Positions 8,133 through 16,903 of a stretch of 51,315 bases of DNA are shown piece by piece. The DNA is from JBBKWG01 sp037968835. GTDB taxonomy: Bacteria > Pseudomonadota > Alphaproteobacteria > Rhodobacterales > Rhodobacteraceae. The notes beneath the pieces were generated by a model, which was given only the letters and a program-made list of their open reading frames with translations, had not been told where the DNA came from and made no database searches. Where the stretch lies: the NCBI GenBank assembly GCA_037968835.1, contig JBBKWG010000107.1, forward strand, positions 1 to 51,315, given 5' to 3'. Numbering within the stretch: position 1 is the first letter of the stretch; every line of letters begins with the position of its first letter. Both the position numbers and the translations under genes were made by a program.

Positions 8133-9189
8133 GTACCGGCCCGGCGTCCTTGAACCCGACAGTGACATCCTCGCCCACGGTCAGTGGATTGTGGACGTCG
8201 TCCTGAACCGCGAACATGGACCCGAACGACGCCTCAAGCGTGTATTCCATGTGTATGCCGACATATGTCGACTTTGCCAACTTCGCCCTGAATCCGTTTT
8301 CGACGCCGATCGCCAGCCGCGATGGTCTGACCGCCAGCTTGGCCGGACCCGGCAGCAGATCGCGCGAGGGCAGCCGCCAGCGGTAACCATCCACATCAAT
8401 TTCGGCCATTCCACCTTCGACCGAAAGGATCGCGCAGGGTATCAGGTTGGCTTCTCCGATGAAGTCGGCGACGAAACTGTCGACCGGCGCATCATAAAGC
8501 TGCCGAGGTGTGCCGATCTGCGCCACCGACGCATTTCGCATGACGACGATTTCGTCCGAAACCGCCAAGGCTTCCTCCTGATCGTGGGTGACGTAGACGA
8601 CCGTCAGTCCCAGATCCTGCTGGATCGAGCGGATATCCTCGCGCACCTGACGCCTGAGCTTGGCATCCAGATTGGAAAGCGGTTCGTCGAACAAAAGCAC
8701 CTGTGGCTCAAGCACCAGTGCGCGCGCTACGGCGACGCGTTGTTGCTGACCGCCTGAAAGTTCGCTGGGCAGCCGCTCGTCGAACCCTTTGAGGCCGACC
8801 AGTTCCAATCCGGCCAGCGCACGGTCGCGCGTTTCGGTTTTGGCGAACCCCGAGAACCCCAGCCCATAGGACACATTTTCCAGAACGCTCATGTGCGGAA
8901 ACAGGGCATATGACTGAAACACCATCGACACGTCCCGGTCTGTTGCCGGCAACTGCGTTACGTCTGTGTCTCCAATCAGAATTTGTCCCGAAGTCGCCAT
9001 TTCCAGCCCGGCGATCATTCGCAATGTCGTTGTTTTTCCACATCCCGACGGACCCAGAAGCGTCACCAGTTTGCCGGCCTCGATTTCCAGGTCGATGTTG
9101 TCGACGGCGACGACGTCGCGGCCGAATCTTTTGGTGACACCCCGGAAACTGACGGGCGCGGCTTTGCTACTGATCCGGATGTCCGCCAA
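8116..9189 (-). CDS. ABC transporter ATP-binding protein (Fe3+/2-aminoethylphosphonate/polyamine type)
   Basis: A 357-residue importer ATPase. It has Walker A GPSGCGKTT, Q-loop in MVFQSYALFPHM, signature LSGGQQQRVAVARAL, Walker B VLLFDEPLSNLD, and the switch histidine in YVTHDQEEALAVSD. The last ~110 residues form a TOBE-like domain as in FbpC and PotA. The TTG start at 9189 is fixed by a strong Shine-Dalgarno (GGAGGAGG, complement of 9197-9204) that overlaps the end of the permease gene. It is the third gene of a binding protein-permease-ATPase operon and powers uptake of the unidentified ligand. Confidence 0.92.
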   Translation of the reverse strand: MADIRISSKAAPVSFRGVTKRFGRDVVAVDNIDLEIEAGKLVTLLGPSGCGKTTTLRMIAGLEMATSGQILIGDTDVTQLPATDRDVSMVFQSYALFPHMSVLENVSYGLGFSGFAKTETRDRALAGLELVGLKGFDERLPSELSGGQQQRVAVARALVLEPQVLLFDEPLSNLDAKLRRQVREDIRSIQQDLGLTVVYVTHDQEEALAVSDEIVVMRNASVAQIGTPRQLYDAPVDSFVADFIGEANLIPCAILSVEGGMAEIDVDGYRWRLPSRDLLPGPAKLAVRPSRLAIGVENGFRAKLAKSTYVGIHMEYTLEASFGSMFAVQDDVHNPLTVGEDVTVGFKDAGPVLIPKS

Positions 9190-9192
9190 AAT

Positions 9193-11406
9193 CTATCCTC
9201 CTCCAGCGAATTGTGTGCGCCGCCCGATTTGAGTTTTCCCGACGACGATCTGCAGAAAGCCGACCGCCGCGAGCATCACGACAATCAGGGTCGTGGAATA
9301 TGCGATTGCCAGCCCGTAGTCGTTATTCTCGACGCGTCCGATAATATAACTCGTCGCCATGTCGTATTCGGCAGACACCAGAAAAATGACCGCAGAAATC
9401 GCCGTCATCGCTCGCACGAAACTGTAAACCAAGGCGGCAAGGATGGCCGGTCGCAGCAACGGCAGTATGACGCGGCGAAAGGTCTGCCAGCTATTGGCGC
9501 CAAGCGTCAGCGAGGATTCATCAAGCGACTTGTCGAGTTGCGACATCGACGCGATACCGGCACGCACGCCCACCGGCATGTTGCGGAAAATGAAGCTGAC
9601 GACCAGGATGATGCCGGTTCCGGTGATCTCGATCGGGGGCACGTTGAACGCCAGAATATAGCTGACGCCGATGACGGTGCCGGGGATTGCAAAACTCAAC
9701 ATGGTGCCGAATTCGAACGCGTTCTTGCCCGCAAACGACTGTCGCGTCAGCAAATAAGCGGTGACAAGGCCGATCACGGCTGTCAGCGGAGCGGCTGCGG
9801 CGGCGATGTAGATCGTCGTCCAGAAACTGTCCCATGCAGACCCGGTCCAGCGCACGCCGCCGTCCTCGAGTCGGATCGAAAACGCGGTCACGTAGTGCTT
9901 GAACGTCATCGAATTATTGACGCCCCAAAGCTCGACGAAACTGCCGTAAAGGATCATTCCGTAGACGACGATGGTGAACGCGCCCCAGATCGCGGCGATG
10001 CTCATCACCGGGATCGAAAGCCGCTTTGGCATCAGCGGGTGGACACCGGCATCGCCTTTGCCGGTCACGGTGGTATAGGACTTTTTGCCAAGCCAGGCGC
10101 GCTGTGCGTAGAACGCGGACAGCGTGAAGAACAACAGAACCATCGCCAGCACCGCCGCGCGACCCTGATCGTATTGAGCCCCGACGATGGCGAAAAAAAT
10201 CTCGGTCGACAGAACATCGAAGTTGCCGCCCAAAACCAGCGGGTTGCCGAAGTCGGCCATGCTTTCGATGAACCCAAGCAAGAACGCATTGGCCAGACCC
10301 GGTCGCATGAGCGGCAGCGAGACGGTCCGAAACACCTGCCATTTATTCGCCCGCAATGTCTGCGCGGCTTCTTCCATCGACGGCGACACGCCCTCGACAA
10401 CGCCGATGAGCACCAGGAACGCGATTGGCGTGAAGGCCAGAACCTGCGCGATCAAAAGCCCGGGCAATCCGTAAAGCCAGCGCGTTGGCTGCACGCCAAA
10501 CAGATCGGCGACAAAGACCGTTACCGCGCCGGAAAGTCCGAACAAAAGGATCAACGCAAGTCCTATGACGAACGGCGGCGTGATGATCGGAAGCACCGTC
10601 AGTGCGCGCAGCCCGCGCTTGAAGCGGAACCCCGAACGGGTAACCACAAGGGCGAAAACGAGGCCAAGCGCGGTGGTGAGAAATCCGACCAGAACTGCCA
10701 GAAGCAGCGAGTTCCAGGCGACACCGCATCTGGCCCCCCTGAAACACCCCAGCCCCCACAACCGGGTGTCAAAGAACTTCGCCGCAAATACCGAGACCGA
10801 ATAGCTTCCATCCTCGGTTATGAACGCGGCAAGCAGCATCTTCGCGATCGGAAAGAAGACAAAGACCGTGACGACGACGATTACGCCGCCAATGGCGCTG
10901 ACGACGAAAACGTCGCCATTGATGGCACCGCGTGCGGCAATGCCTTGCGTGAAAAGGAACAGGAACGATGACGCCAGCAACAGCGCGCCATACCCCATTC
11001 CGAACTGGCGGTCGTCCAGATCCCCGAAGATGGTAGTCAACCACTCGAAGTTGAAGCCTCGGATACCGATGCCGAAGCCCTGGGCGATCAGATAGGAAAA
11101 TCCGAAAGCGCCCGCGACGATCAGAACGCTGGAAAATGCGGGATCGGATTTGATCCGTCCCATGACCGCCAGCGGCGCGATAAGCGGCAGGATCAACGGC
11201 GCAAGCCAAAGCTTCTCGCCTTGTCCCAGCAAAAATGCCGCCGGAGCAAAATCCTGGTCGAACGGATAGCCGTCGAACAGCCAGCCAAATCTGAAGAACC
11301 CGTCCTCGACCCCATACCAGGGAAGCAACAGGAAACCCGCCCACCCGGCGACGATCCAGAAGATCAGTACCGGGTGGGAGGTTTTTGTGGCTGAGACTAC
11401 CCGCAA
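9193..11406 (-). CDS. ABC transporter permease, fused double-permease FbpB type
   Basis: A 737-residue inner-membrane protein with two tandem binding-protein-dependent permease units. Each carries an EAA-type coupling loop: EEAAQTLRANKWQVFRTVSLP in the first half and SSLTLGANSWQTFRRVILP in the second. Such fused permeases are typical of the ferric-iron/AEP-phosphonate family. About a dozen hydrophobic segments can be counted. The first codon is TTG at 11406, four bases after the binding-protein stop; no ATG is available nearby. The gene forms the channel of the importer with the flanking ATPase and binding protein. Confidence 0.9.
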   Translation of the reverse strand: MRVVSATKTSHPVLIFWIVAGWAGFLLLPWYGVEDGFFRFGWLFDGYPFDQDFAPAAFLLGQGEKLWLAPLILPLIAPLAVMGRIKSDPAFSSVLIVAGAFGFSYLIAQGFGIGIRGFNFEWLTTIFGDLDDRQFGMGYGALLLASSFLFLFTQGIAARGAINGDVFVVSAIGGVIVVVTVFVFFPIAKMLLAAFITEDGSYSVSVFAAKFFDTRLWGLGCFRGARCGVAWNSLLLAVLVGFLTTALGLVFALVVTRSGFRFKRGLRALTVLPIITPPFVIGLALILLFGLSGAVTVFVADLFGVQPTRWLYGLPGLLIAQVLAFTPIAFLVLIGVVEGVSPSMEEAAQTLRANKWQVFRTVSLPLMRPGLANAFLLGFIESMADFGNPLVLGGNFDVLSTEIFFAIVGAQYDQGRAAVLAMVLLFFTLSAFYAQRAWLGKKSYTTVTGKGDAGVHPLMPKRLSIPVMSIAAIWGAFTIVVYGMILYGSFVELWGVNNSMTFKHYVTAFSIRLEDGGVRWTGSAWDSFWTTIYIAAAAAPLTAVIGLVTAYLLTRQSFAGKNAFEFGTMLSFAIPGTVIGVSYILAFNVPPIEITGTGIILVVSFIFRNMPVGVRAGIASMSQLDKSLDESSLTLGANSWQTFRRVILPLLRPAILAALVYSFVRAMTAISAVIFLVSAEYDMATSYIIGRVENNDYGLAIAYSTTLIVVMLAAVGFLQIVVGKTQIGRRTQFAGGG

Positions 11407-11410
11407 GTCG

Positions 11411-12436
11411 CTATTGCGGCAGCGTGGAGACTTCCTCGTCCCACTTCTGGAGCAGGCGCTTGCGCTCGTCGGATGATCCGTACTTGACGAAATCGTAGTC
11501 GATCAACTTGATCGTCGACATGTCCGGAGCCTTGTCGGAAGTCGAGGCATTCACGTTCGACGGAACCTGAAACGCGTTCACCTCCAGCGCAAGATTCTGT
11601 GCCTCAGCCGTAAGCGCCCAGTCATAGAACTGTTTCGCCTCGTCGAGATTCCTTGCGCCCTCGACGATGGACATTGATCCGATTTCGTAACCGGTGCCCT
11701 CGCACGGGGCCACGACCTTGATCGGGAAACCGGCGACCGCCTGCGCAACCGCGTCGTGCATGAAGACGATGCCGATTGTCGTTTCGCCAAGCCCGGCAGC
11801 CTTGATCGGTGCCGACCCGGATTTGGTGTATTGGTTGATATTGACGTGCAGGCCTTTCATGTAGTCAAAGCCTTCCTCCTCGCCAAACAACTGAACCATC
11901 GACGCCAGCGTCGTATAGGCGGTGCCGGACGAATTCGGGTTCGCCATCTGGATGTGGCCTTTGTATTCGGGCTTCAGCAGATCCTTCCAGCACGTTGGTT
12001 CCGGCAGATTGTTAGCGGCCAGAAGGTCGGTGTTATAGCCATATCCCAAGGCACCCGAATAGATGCCGATTGTCTTGTTATCGGCGCTTTCAGACTGTGA
12101 GATCGCCCAGGGGTGCAAATCGGCGCGCATCGGCGATTCGTAAGCCTGCGTCAGACCTTCCTCCGCGGCCTGAAGATGCGGGTCGCCGGTTCCGCCCCAC
12201 CAGATGTCACCTTTCGGGTTGGACGATTCCGCCCGGACTTGCGCGAAGGTCTCGCCCGACGACTTGCGCGTCATATTGACGTCGATACCCGTCGCATCCT
12301 CGAATCCGCGCGCCATGACCTGACACCATTCCTCCTGCGCGCTGCAATAGAACGTCAGCTTTTCGGCCTGAGCCGCGTTTGCAGTCCAGCCAATTGCAAC
12401 GATAGATGTGCAAAGCAGGGCACCTAAATTGTTCAT
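11411..12436 (-). CDS. periplasmic substrate-binding protein of an Fe3+/AEP/polyamine-type ABC importer
   Basis: A ~341-residue protein with a Sec signal peptide ending near AANAAQA-EK. The mature part begins with the strand KLTFYCSAQEEWC and has the two-lobed type II binding-protein pattern, including DIWWGGTGDPHLQAAEEG and YSGALGYGYNTDLL. The adjacent tyrosines that bind Fe3+ in FbpA are not obvious, so an organic ligand (phosphonate, polyamine or sugar phosphate) is at least as likely as iron. The ATG at 12436 is chosen because GGGAGGAG stands directly upstream; the open frame extends five codons further to a TTG that lies within that site. It heads the operon and diverges from the polysaccharide locus. 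Confidence 0.9.
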   Translation of the reverse strand: MNNLGALLCTSIVAIGWTANAAQAEKLTFYCSAQEEWCQVMARGFEDATGIDVNMTRKSSGETFAQVRAESSNPKGDIWWGGTGDPHLQAAEEGLTQAYESPMRADLHPWAISQSESADNKTIGIYSGALGYGYNTDLLAANNLPEPTCWKDLLKPEYKGHIQMANPNSSGTAYTTLASMVQLFGEEEGFDYMKGLHVNINQYTKSGSAPIKAAGLGETTIGIVFMHDAVAQAVAGFPIKVVAPCEGTGYEIGSMSIVEGARNLDEAKQFYDWALTAEAQNLALEVNAFQVPSNVNASTSDKAPDMSTIKLIDYDFVKYGSSDERKRLLQKWDEEVSTLPQ

Positions 12437-12622
12437 GTGATCTCCTCCCAAGTATTTTTATGCCGATTTTGTATCAGCAGGTTAGGAGCGCACCCAAGGT
12501 CTGGCAATCCTTCATTGATCAAATGGATCGCCGCACGAAATTCAGCGCCGCCGCCTTGTCTTGCAGCAGGGCCGTTCTGTGTTACGACTTGTCAAAACAA
12601 GAACGTGTCGAAAGGGAGCGGT

Positions 12623-14329
12623 GTGCAGGCATTGCCGGAAATCGCAAGTTTGTGGATCGGCGACCGCCTGAGCTGGCTGGAGCAGCTTTGCCTGAAGTCC
12701 TTCGCGGATATGGGCCATCGCGTCACGCTTTACAGTTACGACCCGATCGCGAATGTGCCGGACGGCGTTCACAAGGCCGACGCGGCAGAGATATATTCCA
12801 CACCTGACCTGCTGCGCCACGACCGTACTGGAAGCCCGGCGATACACGCCGATGTCTGGCGGCTGCACCTGTTACAAAAGACCGATCAGATCTGGGTCGA
12901 TGCCGACGTGTATTGCCGGCGCCCCTTCGAGATCGGGTCAGGCCACGTTTATGGATTTGAAAAGCCCGACCTTGTGTGCAACGCCGTGTTGCGCCTGCCG
13001 AAATCGTCGCCCGCGCTTGCGCAATTGCTGACTTTTTTCGATGAGGCCCAACAGCTTGTCGGTGCCGAAGCAGAGGCAGGATCGGGCGAACGACCTATTC
13101 CGCTTGGCGCGATGCAATGGGGCGCGACCGGACCCAAGGCGTTGAGCGATGCCTTGAAAAAGACCGGCGAAATCGCACACGCGGCACCCGTCGAAACCTA
13201 TTACCCGGTTGCGTTCAAGGACCGGAACAAGATGATCCTCGGGCGGTTCGACATCGACCCTCTGCTAAGCGACGACACCCGCGCAGTTCATTTCTGGGCG
13301 CGACGCCTCAAGCCTAGACTGGCGGAAAAACTCGACAACAAGCCGCGAAGGGGCAGTTACCTGCATAGCTTGCTTGAAAAGCACGGGATCTCGACGAGCG
13401 ATGCACCGATCCCGGGATGGCAGCCAGATCCGCAAAGCCCGGAAGTGGCTTCGGAACCCCGACGGGACGACGCCACGGCGCTGTTGATCAAGGAACTCGC
13501 ACCAGCCCGCCTTACACGTGTGGTCGACGTCGGAGCGAATCCGCTTTCCCCGCCCCCCTATGACAGTCTGTTTCGCATGGGTGCCTGCCACGTCATCGGC
13601 TTTGAACCCCATCCGGAGGCCTTCGCCGAACTTCAGGAGCGATGCACCGAGAACGAGACATACTTCCCGAACGCAATCGGAGACGGGTCCGAAGAGACGC
13701 TGCATGTCTACAACGAGAGCGGCCTGACCTCGATCTTCTACCCGCACATGGGCGCAATCGAATATCTCGGCAGATCGCGCCGGAATATTCGGCTGCGCGA
13801 AGACATCCCGCTGAAAACCCGAAGCCTGGATTCCATCACCGATCTGGGCGAGGTCGATCTTCTGAAGATCGACATACAAGGTGCCGAGGTGAAGGTTTTC
13901 CATGGGGCGGCAAACGTCCTGCGAAACGCACTGGTCGTGATCCCGGAGGTGCGGTTTTACCAGCTTTATGACGGTGAACCGATGTTTGGCGGCGTCGATA
14001 CCGAGCTTCGTCGGCACGGGTTCACGCTGCACAAGTTCACCGAGCAGAAAACCAAGGTCATTCCCAACTCCCAGATAAAACGTCTAAAGCGGACGCAAAA
14101 CCGCAACCAGATCGTCGACGGCGATGCAATCTACATCCGTGATCCGGCCCGGATTGATGACCTTTCCGACCAGCAGATCAGGCACTTCGCGATCCTCGCG
14201 ACGGCCGTGTTTCAAAGCTACGATCTGGCACTCTATTGCCTTGATGCACTGGTGCGGCGCGGTGCTGCGCCCGACAACCTGCCGAGGCGCTTCGTCGATG
14301 CACTTCCAGAGGACGCCCGAAAGGGTTAG
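12623..14329 (+). CDS. two-domain glycosyltransferase-FkbM methyltransferase
   Basis: A 568-residue fusion. Residues ~1-270 resemble a GT32/Gb3-synthase-like capsular glycosyltransferase, with the DxD metal/sugar-nucleotide motif in WVDADVYCRRPF. Residues ~290-480 are an FkbM-family SAM methyltransferase, with motif I in VVDVGANPLSPPPYDS, the acidic loop in VIGFEPHPEAF and the FkbM hallmark DLLKIDIQGAEVKVFHGA. A helical tail of ~70 residues follows. The GTG at 12623 is chosen because AAAGGGAG lies just before it and the family homology begins there; the frame is open further upstream but that part looks non-coding. It probably adds a sugar and O-methylates it during surface-glycan synthesis. 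It starts the polysaccharide region and diverges from the ABC operon. Confidence 0.82.
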   Translation: MQALPEIASLWIGDRLSWLEQLCLKSFADMGHRVTLYSYDPIANVPDGVHKADAAEIYSTPDLLRHDRTGSPAIHADVWRLHLLQKTDQIWVDADVYCRRPFEIGSGHVYGFEKPDLVCNAVLRLPKSSPALAQLLTFFDEAQQLVGAEAEAGSGERPIPLGAMQWGATGPKALSDALKKTGEIAHAAPVETYYPVAFKDRNKMILGRFDIDPLLSDDTRAVHFWARRLKPRLAEKLDNKPRRGSYLHSLLEKHGISTSDAPIPGWQPDPQSPEVASEPRRDDATALLIKELAPARLTRVVDVGANPLSPPPYDSLFRMGACHVIGFEPHPEAFAELQERCTENETYFPNAIGDGSEETLHVYNESGLTSIFYPHMGAIEYLGRSRRNIRLREDIPLKTRSLDSITDLGEVDLLKIDIQGAEVKVFHGAANVLRNALVVIPEVRFYQLYDGEPMFGGVDTELRRHGFTLHKFTEQKTKVIPNSQIKRLKRTQNRNQIVDGDAIYIRDPARIDDLSDQQIRHFAILATAVFQSYDLALYCLDALVRRGAAPDNLPRRFVDALPEDARKG

Positions 14330-14384
14330 TGCTGGCACAGTTGGCGCCAAGCTGACACTGAGGCATCGGATCCCGGCAGACCGT

Positions 14385-14413
14385 TGCAGCGTTAGGAGAC
14401 GCTTAACGCTGCA
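14385..14413. promoter_or_regulatory. 10-bp perfect inverted repeat upstream of rfbC
   Basis: TGCAGCGTTA at 14385-14394 is the exact reverse complement of TAACGCTGCA at 14404-14413, with a nine-base loop. It lies in the ~125-base gap between the FkbM fusion gene and rfbC. There is no T-run after it, so it is not a standard terminator; an operator or an mRNA hairpin in the rfbC leader fits better. A separate palindrome TTGGCGCCAA occupies 14341-14350. Confidence 0.5.
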
Positions 14414-14454
14414 CCTGTTAACCCGCTGTTGTCCGAAATTCTTGCGGAGCCCCC

Positions 14455-15012
14455 ATGCTGGTCAGAAAGACAGCTCTTGACGGTGTCGTCGTCCTTGAAC
14501 CCCAGCGTTTCGGGGACGAGCGCGGTTTTTTCGCCGAGACCTGGAACCGGCAGCGTCTGTCGGACGCGGGTCTGGAGATCGACTTCGTTCAGGACAATCA
14601 CTCGATGTCGCTCAAGGCTGGCACTCTGCGCGGTCTTCACTTTCAAGCGCCACCATTCGCGCAAGCCAAGCTGGTGCGTTGCGGGCGCGGCCGGTTGTTT
14701 GACGTGGCCGTCGACATCCGGCGCGGCGCGGAGACTTACGGTCACTGGGTCGGCGAAGAACTCAGTTTTGAGAACGGACGACAGTTGTTCATTCCAGAAG
14801 GGTTCCTGCACGGATTTGTCACCCGCGAACCCGAAACAGAGATTATCTACAAGTGCAGCAACTACTATTCGCCAAGCGCGGATGGCGCAGTTCGCTGGGA
14901 CAGTTGTGGCATCGACTGGGAACTAAGCGCGGTTCCCTTGCTGAGCGCCAAAGACGAAGCGGCACCGGCGCTGTCGGAGTTTGAAAGCCCGTTCGTCGCG
15001 GAGGTCGCATGA
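14455..15012 (+). CDS. rfbC: dTDP-4-dehydrorhamnose 3,5-epimerase
   Basis: A 185-residue cupin enzyme, the usual length for RmlC. Visible family motifs are RFGDERGFFAETWN, the substrate-binding FVQDNHSMS, and LRGLHFQAPP with the catalytic histidine. The tyrosine region IIYKCSNYYSP and FIPEGFLHGF follow. It converts dTDP-4-keto-6-deoxyglucose to the L-rhamnose configuration. It is the first of five genes joined by four-base ATGA overlaps (rfbC-rfbB-rfbD-rfbA-epimerase), so it is translated together with the rest of the dTDP-rhamnose pathway. Confidence 0.95.
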   Translation: MLVRKTALDGVVVLEPQRFGDERGFFAETWNRQRLSDAGLEIDFVQDNHSMSLKAGTLRGLHFQAPPFAQAKLVRCGRGRLFDVAVDIRRGAETYGHWVGEELSFENGRQLFIPEGFLHGFVTREPETEIIYKCSNYYSPSADGAVRWDSCGIDWELSAVPLLSAKDEAAPALSEFESPFVAEVA

Positions 15013-16049
15013 AAATCCTGATCACAGGCGGTGCTGGCTTCATCGGTTCGGCGACAGTGCGTCACGCAATCCGCGCCGGGCACGAAGTCGTCAATGTCGA
15101 TGCGCTGACCTATGCCGCGAATCTCGCCAACGTGGCCCAGGTGGACAACTCGCCGGGATATGAGTTTGCGCAAGTCGACATCACTGATAGGGCGGCTCTT
15201 GATGCGGTCTTCGAACGACATCGACCGGACGCCGTGATGCATTTGGCTGCCGAAAGCCACGTCGACCGTTCCATAGACGGACCGGCGGCGTTCATCTCGA
15301 CCAATATCACCGGCACCTACACGCTACTTGAAGCCGCGCGCGCCTATTGGATCGATCAGAACAGGCCCGGGGATTTCCGATTTCATCATGTCTCGACGGA
15401 CGAGGTTTACGGTTCTCTCGGTGCTGACGGTCAATTCACCGAGGGCACGCCCTACGACCCGCGCAGCCCCTATTCGGCAACGAAAGCGGCGTCGGATCAT
15501 CTTGTCCGCGCCTGGCACGAAACTTACGGACTGCCAGTTCTGCTGACGAATTGCTCCAACAACTACGGACCCTTTCATTTCCCCGAAAAGTTGATACCGG
15601 TTGCGATCCTCAACGCGTTGCACGGCCAGAAGATCCCGGTCTACGGGAATGGTGAAAACATTCGCGACTGGCTTTACGTCGAAGATCATGCCGATGCGTT
15701 GCTGACTGTTCTGACCAAGGGCGAGATCGGACGAACCTACAACATCGGGGGCGAAAACGAGGCGAAGAACATAGACTTGGTCACCATCATTTGCCGATTG
15801 CTGGACGAAAGACGCCCCAAACAGGCCCCGCACGCGGCATTGATCACATTTGTCGAGGACCGCCCCGGACACGATCTGCGCTACGCGATTGATCCAACGC
15901 GCATTCGCACCGAACTTGGCTGGCGACCATCCGTGACGCTGGAGGAGGGTTTGGCGCGAACGGTCGACTGGTTTCTGGCCAACGAAGATTGGTGGCGACC
16001 ATTGGTGGCAAAGCAGGATGTCGGCAAACGACTTGGGACCGGCGCATGA
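15009..16049 (+). CDS. rfbB: dTDP-glucose 4,6-dehydratase
   Basis: A 346-residue extended SDR. It has the NAD-binding GGAGFIGSATVRH near the N terminus, HLAAESHVDRSI, STDEVYGSLG with the Thr-Asp-Glu catalytic triad, and YSATKAASDHLV with the Tyr/Lys pair. It dehydrates dTDP-glucose to dTDP-4-keto-6-deoxyglucose, the second step of rhamnose synthesis. Both ends overlap the neighbouring genes by ATGA. The domain order and length are fully typical. Confidence 0.96.
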   Translation: MKILITGGAGFIGSATVRHAIRAGHEVVNVDALTYAANLANVAQVDNSPGYEFAQVDITDRAALDAVFERHRPDAVMHLAAESHVDRSIDGPAAFISTNITGTYTLLEAARAYWIDQNRPGDFRFHHVSTDEVYGSLGADGQFTEGTPYDPRSPYSATKAASDHLVRAWHETYGLPVLLTNCSNNYGPFHFPEKLIPVAILNALHGQKIPVYGNGENIRDWLYVEDHADALLTVLTKGEIGRTYNIGGENEAKNIDLVTIICRLLDERRPKQAPHAALITFVEDRPGHDLRYAIDPTRIRTELGWRPSVTLEEGLARTVDWFLANEDWWRPLVAKQDVGKRLGTGA

Positions 16050-16903
16050 AGATCGCTATCTTCGGCAAGTCCGGTCAGGTCGCAACCGAATTGCAGCGAC
16101 GCGTCGCAAAGGACATCGAACTGACGGTGCTGGGACGCGATGCCGCCGATTTTCTCGATCCGGAAACCGTTGCCGATGCTGCAAATCGCGTGGATGCCGA
16201 CGTGATCATCAACGCCGTCGCCTATACCGCCGTCGACAAGGCCGAGACCGACGTGGACGCCGCCCGGCTCATCAATGCGGTTTCGGTTGCGAAACTGGCG
16301 CAAATCGCGGCCGCGCGACGTCTGCCGCTTCTGCATATTTCGACCGATTACGTTTTCGACGGGAGAGGCGAAGCGCCATTTCGACCGGACGACAAAACCG
16401 GCCCAATCAGCGCCTACGGTCAGACGAAACTTGAGGGCGAGAAGGCCGTGGCCGATGCTGGCGGCGCACACGTCGTCCTGCGCACTTCCTGGGTATTCTC
16501 GGCGCATGGCGCGAACTTTGTCAAAACCATGCTGCGGCTCGGGGCAGATCGTGCCAGCCTGAAGGTCGTCGACGACCAGGTCGGCGGCCCGACTCCCGCG
16601 GCGGCCATCGCCGATGCGCTTTTCGAGATCGCACGCAAGATGCATGACGGCCACAATGGCGGCATCTATCACTTCACCGGCCAGCCCGACACAAGCTGGG
16701 CCGGGTTCGCCCGCGAGATCTTCGATCAGGCTGGCATGGTAGTTGAGGTATCGGGCATTCCGACAACAGATTATCCGACACCGGCACAGCGGCCCTTGAA
16801 CTCGCGGCTGGATTGCGAAAGCCTTTTCAATGACTTCTCCATCGCGCGTCCGGACTGGCGCCAGGGGTTGTCTGACGTTCTCAAGGAGCTGGCGAAAACA
16901 TGA
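16046..16903 (+). CDS. rfbD: dTDP-4-dehydrorhamnose reductase
   Basis: A 285-residue SDR with the short N-terminal IFGKSGQVATEL nucleotide-binding loop, NAVAYTAVDKAETD, the STDYVFDG motif and the YGQTKLEGEKAV Tyr/Lys pair; all are hallmarks of RmlD. It reduces the 4-keto group with NAD(P)H to give dTDP-L-rhamnose. The ATG at 16046 overlaps the rfbB stop. The same frame opens earlier, at 15989, but that extension lies inside rfbB and is rejected. The stop overlaps rfbA. Confidence 0.95.
   Translation: MKIAIFGKSGQVATELQRRVAKDIELTVLGRDAADFLDPETVADAANRVDADVIINAVAYTAVDKAETDVDAARLINAVSVAKLAQIAAARRLPLLHISTDYVFDGRGEAPFRPDDKTGPISAYGQTKLEGEKAVADAGGAHVVLRTSWVFSAHGANFVKTMLRLGADRASLKVVDDQVGGPTPAAAIADALFEIARKMHDGHNGGIYHFTGQPDTSWAGFAREIFDQAGMVVEVSGIPTTDYPTPAQRPLNSRLDCESLFNDFSIARPDWRQGLSDVLKELAKT

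Noticed and set aside
8983..10971. A 662-codon open frame on the plus strand
   Set aside because: It lies opposite the ABC permease and ATPase genes, has a very charged low-complexity translation and no family motif; it is a GC-driven shadow.
11756..12427. Plus-strand frames opposite the binding-protein gene
   Set aside because: They lie wholly within the antisense of a gene with signal peptide, ribosome site and family motifs.
12437..12622. Upstream extension of the glycosyltransferase-FkbM frame
   Set aside because: The translation looks non-coding and the GTG at 12623 has a ribosome site just before it.
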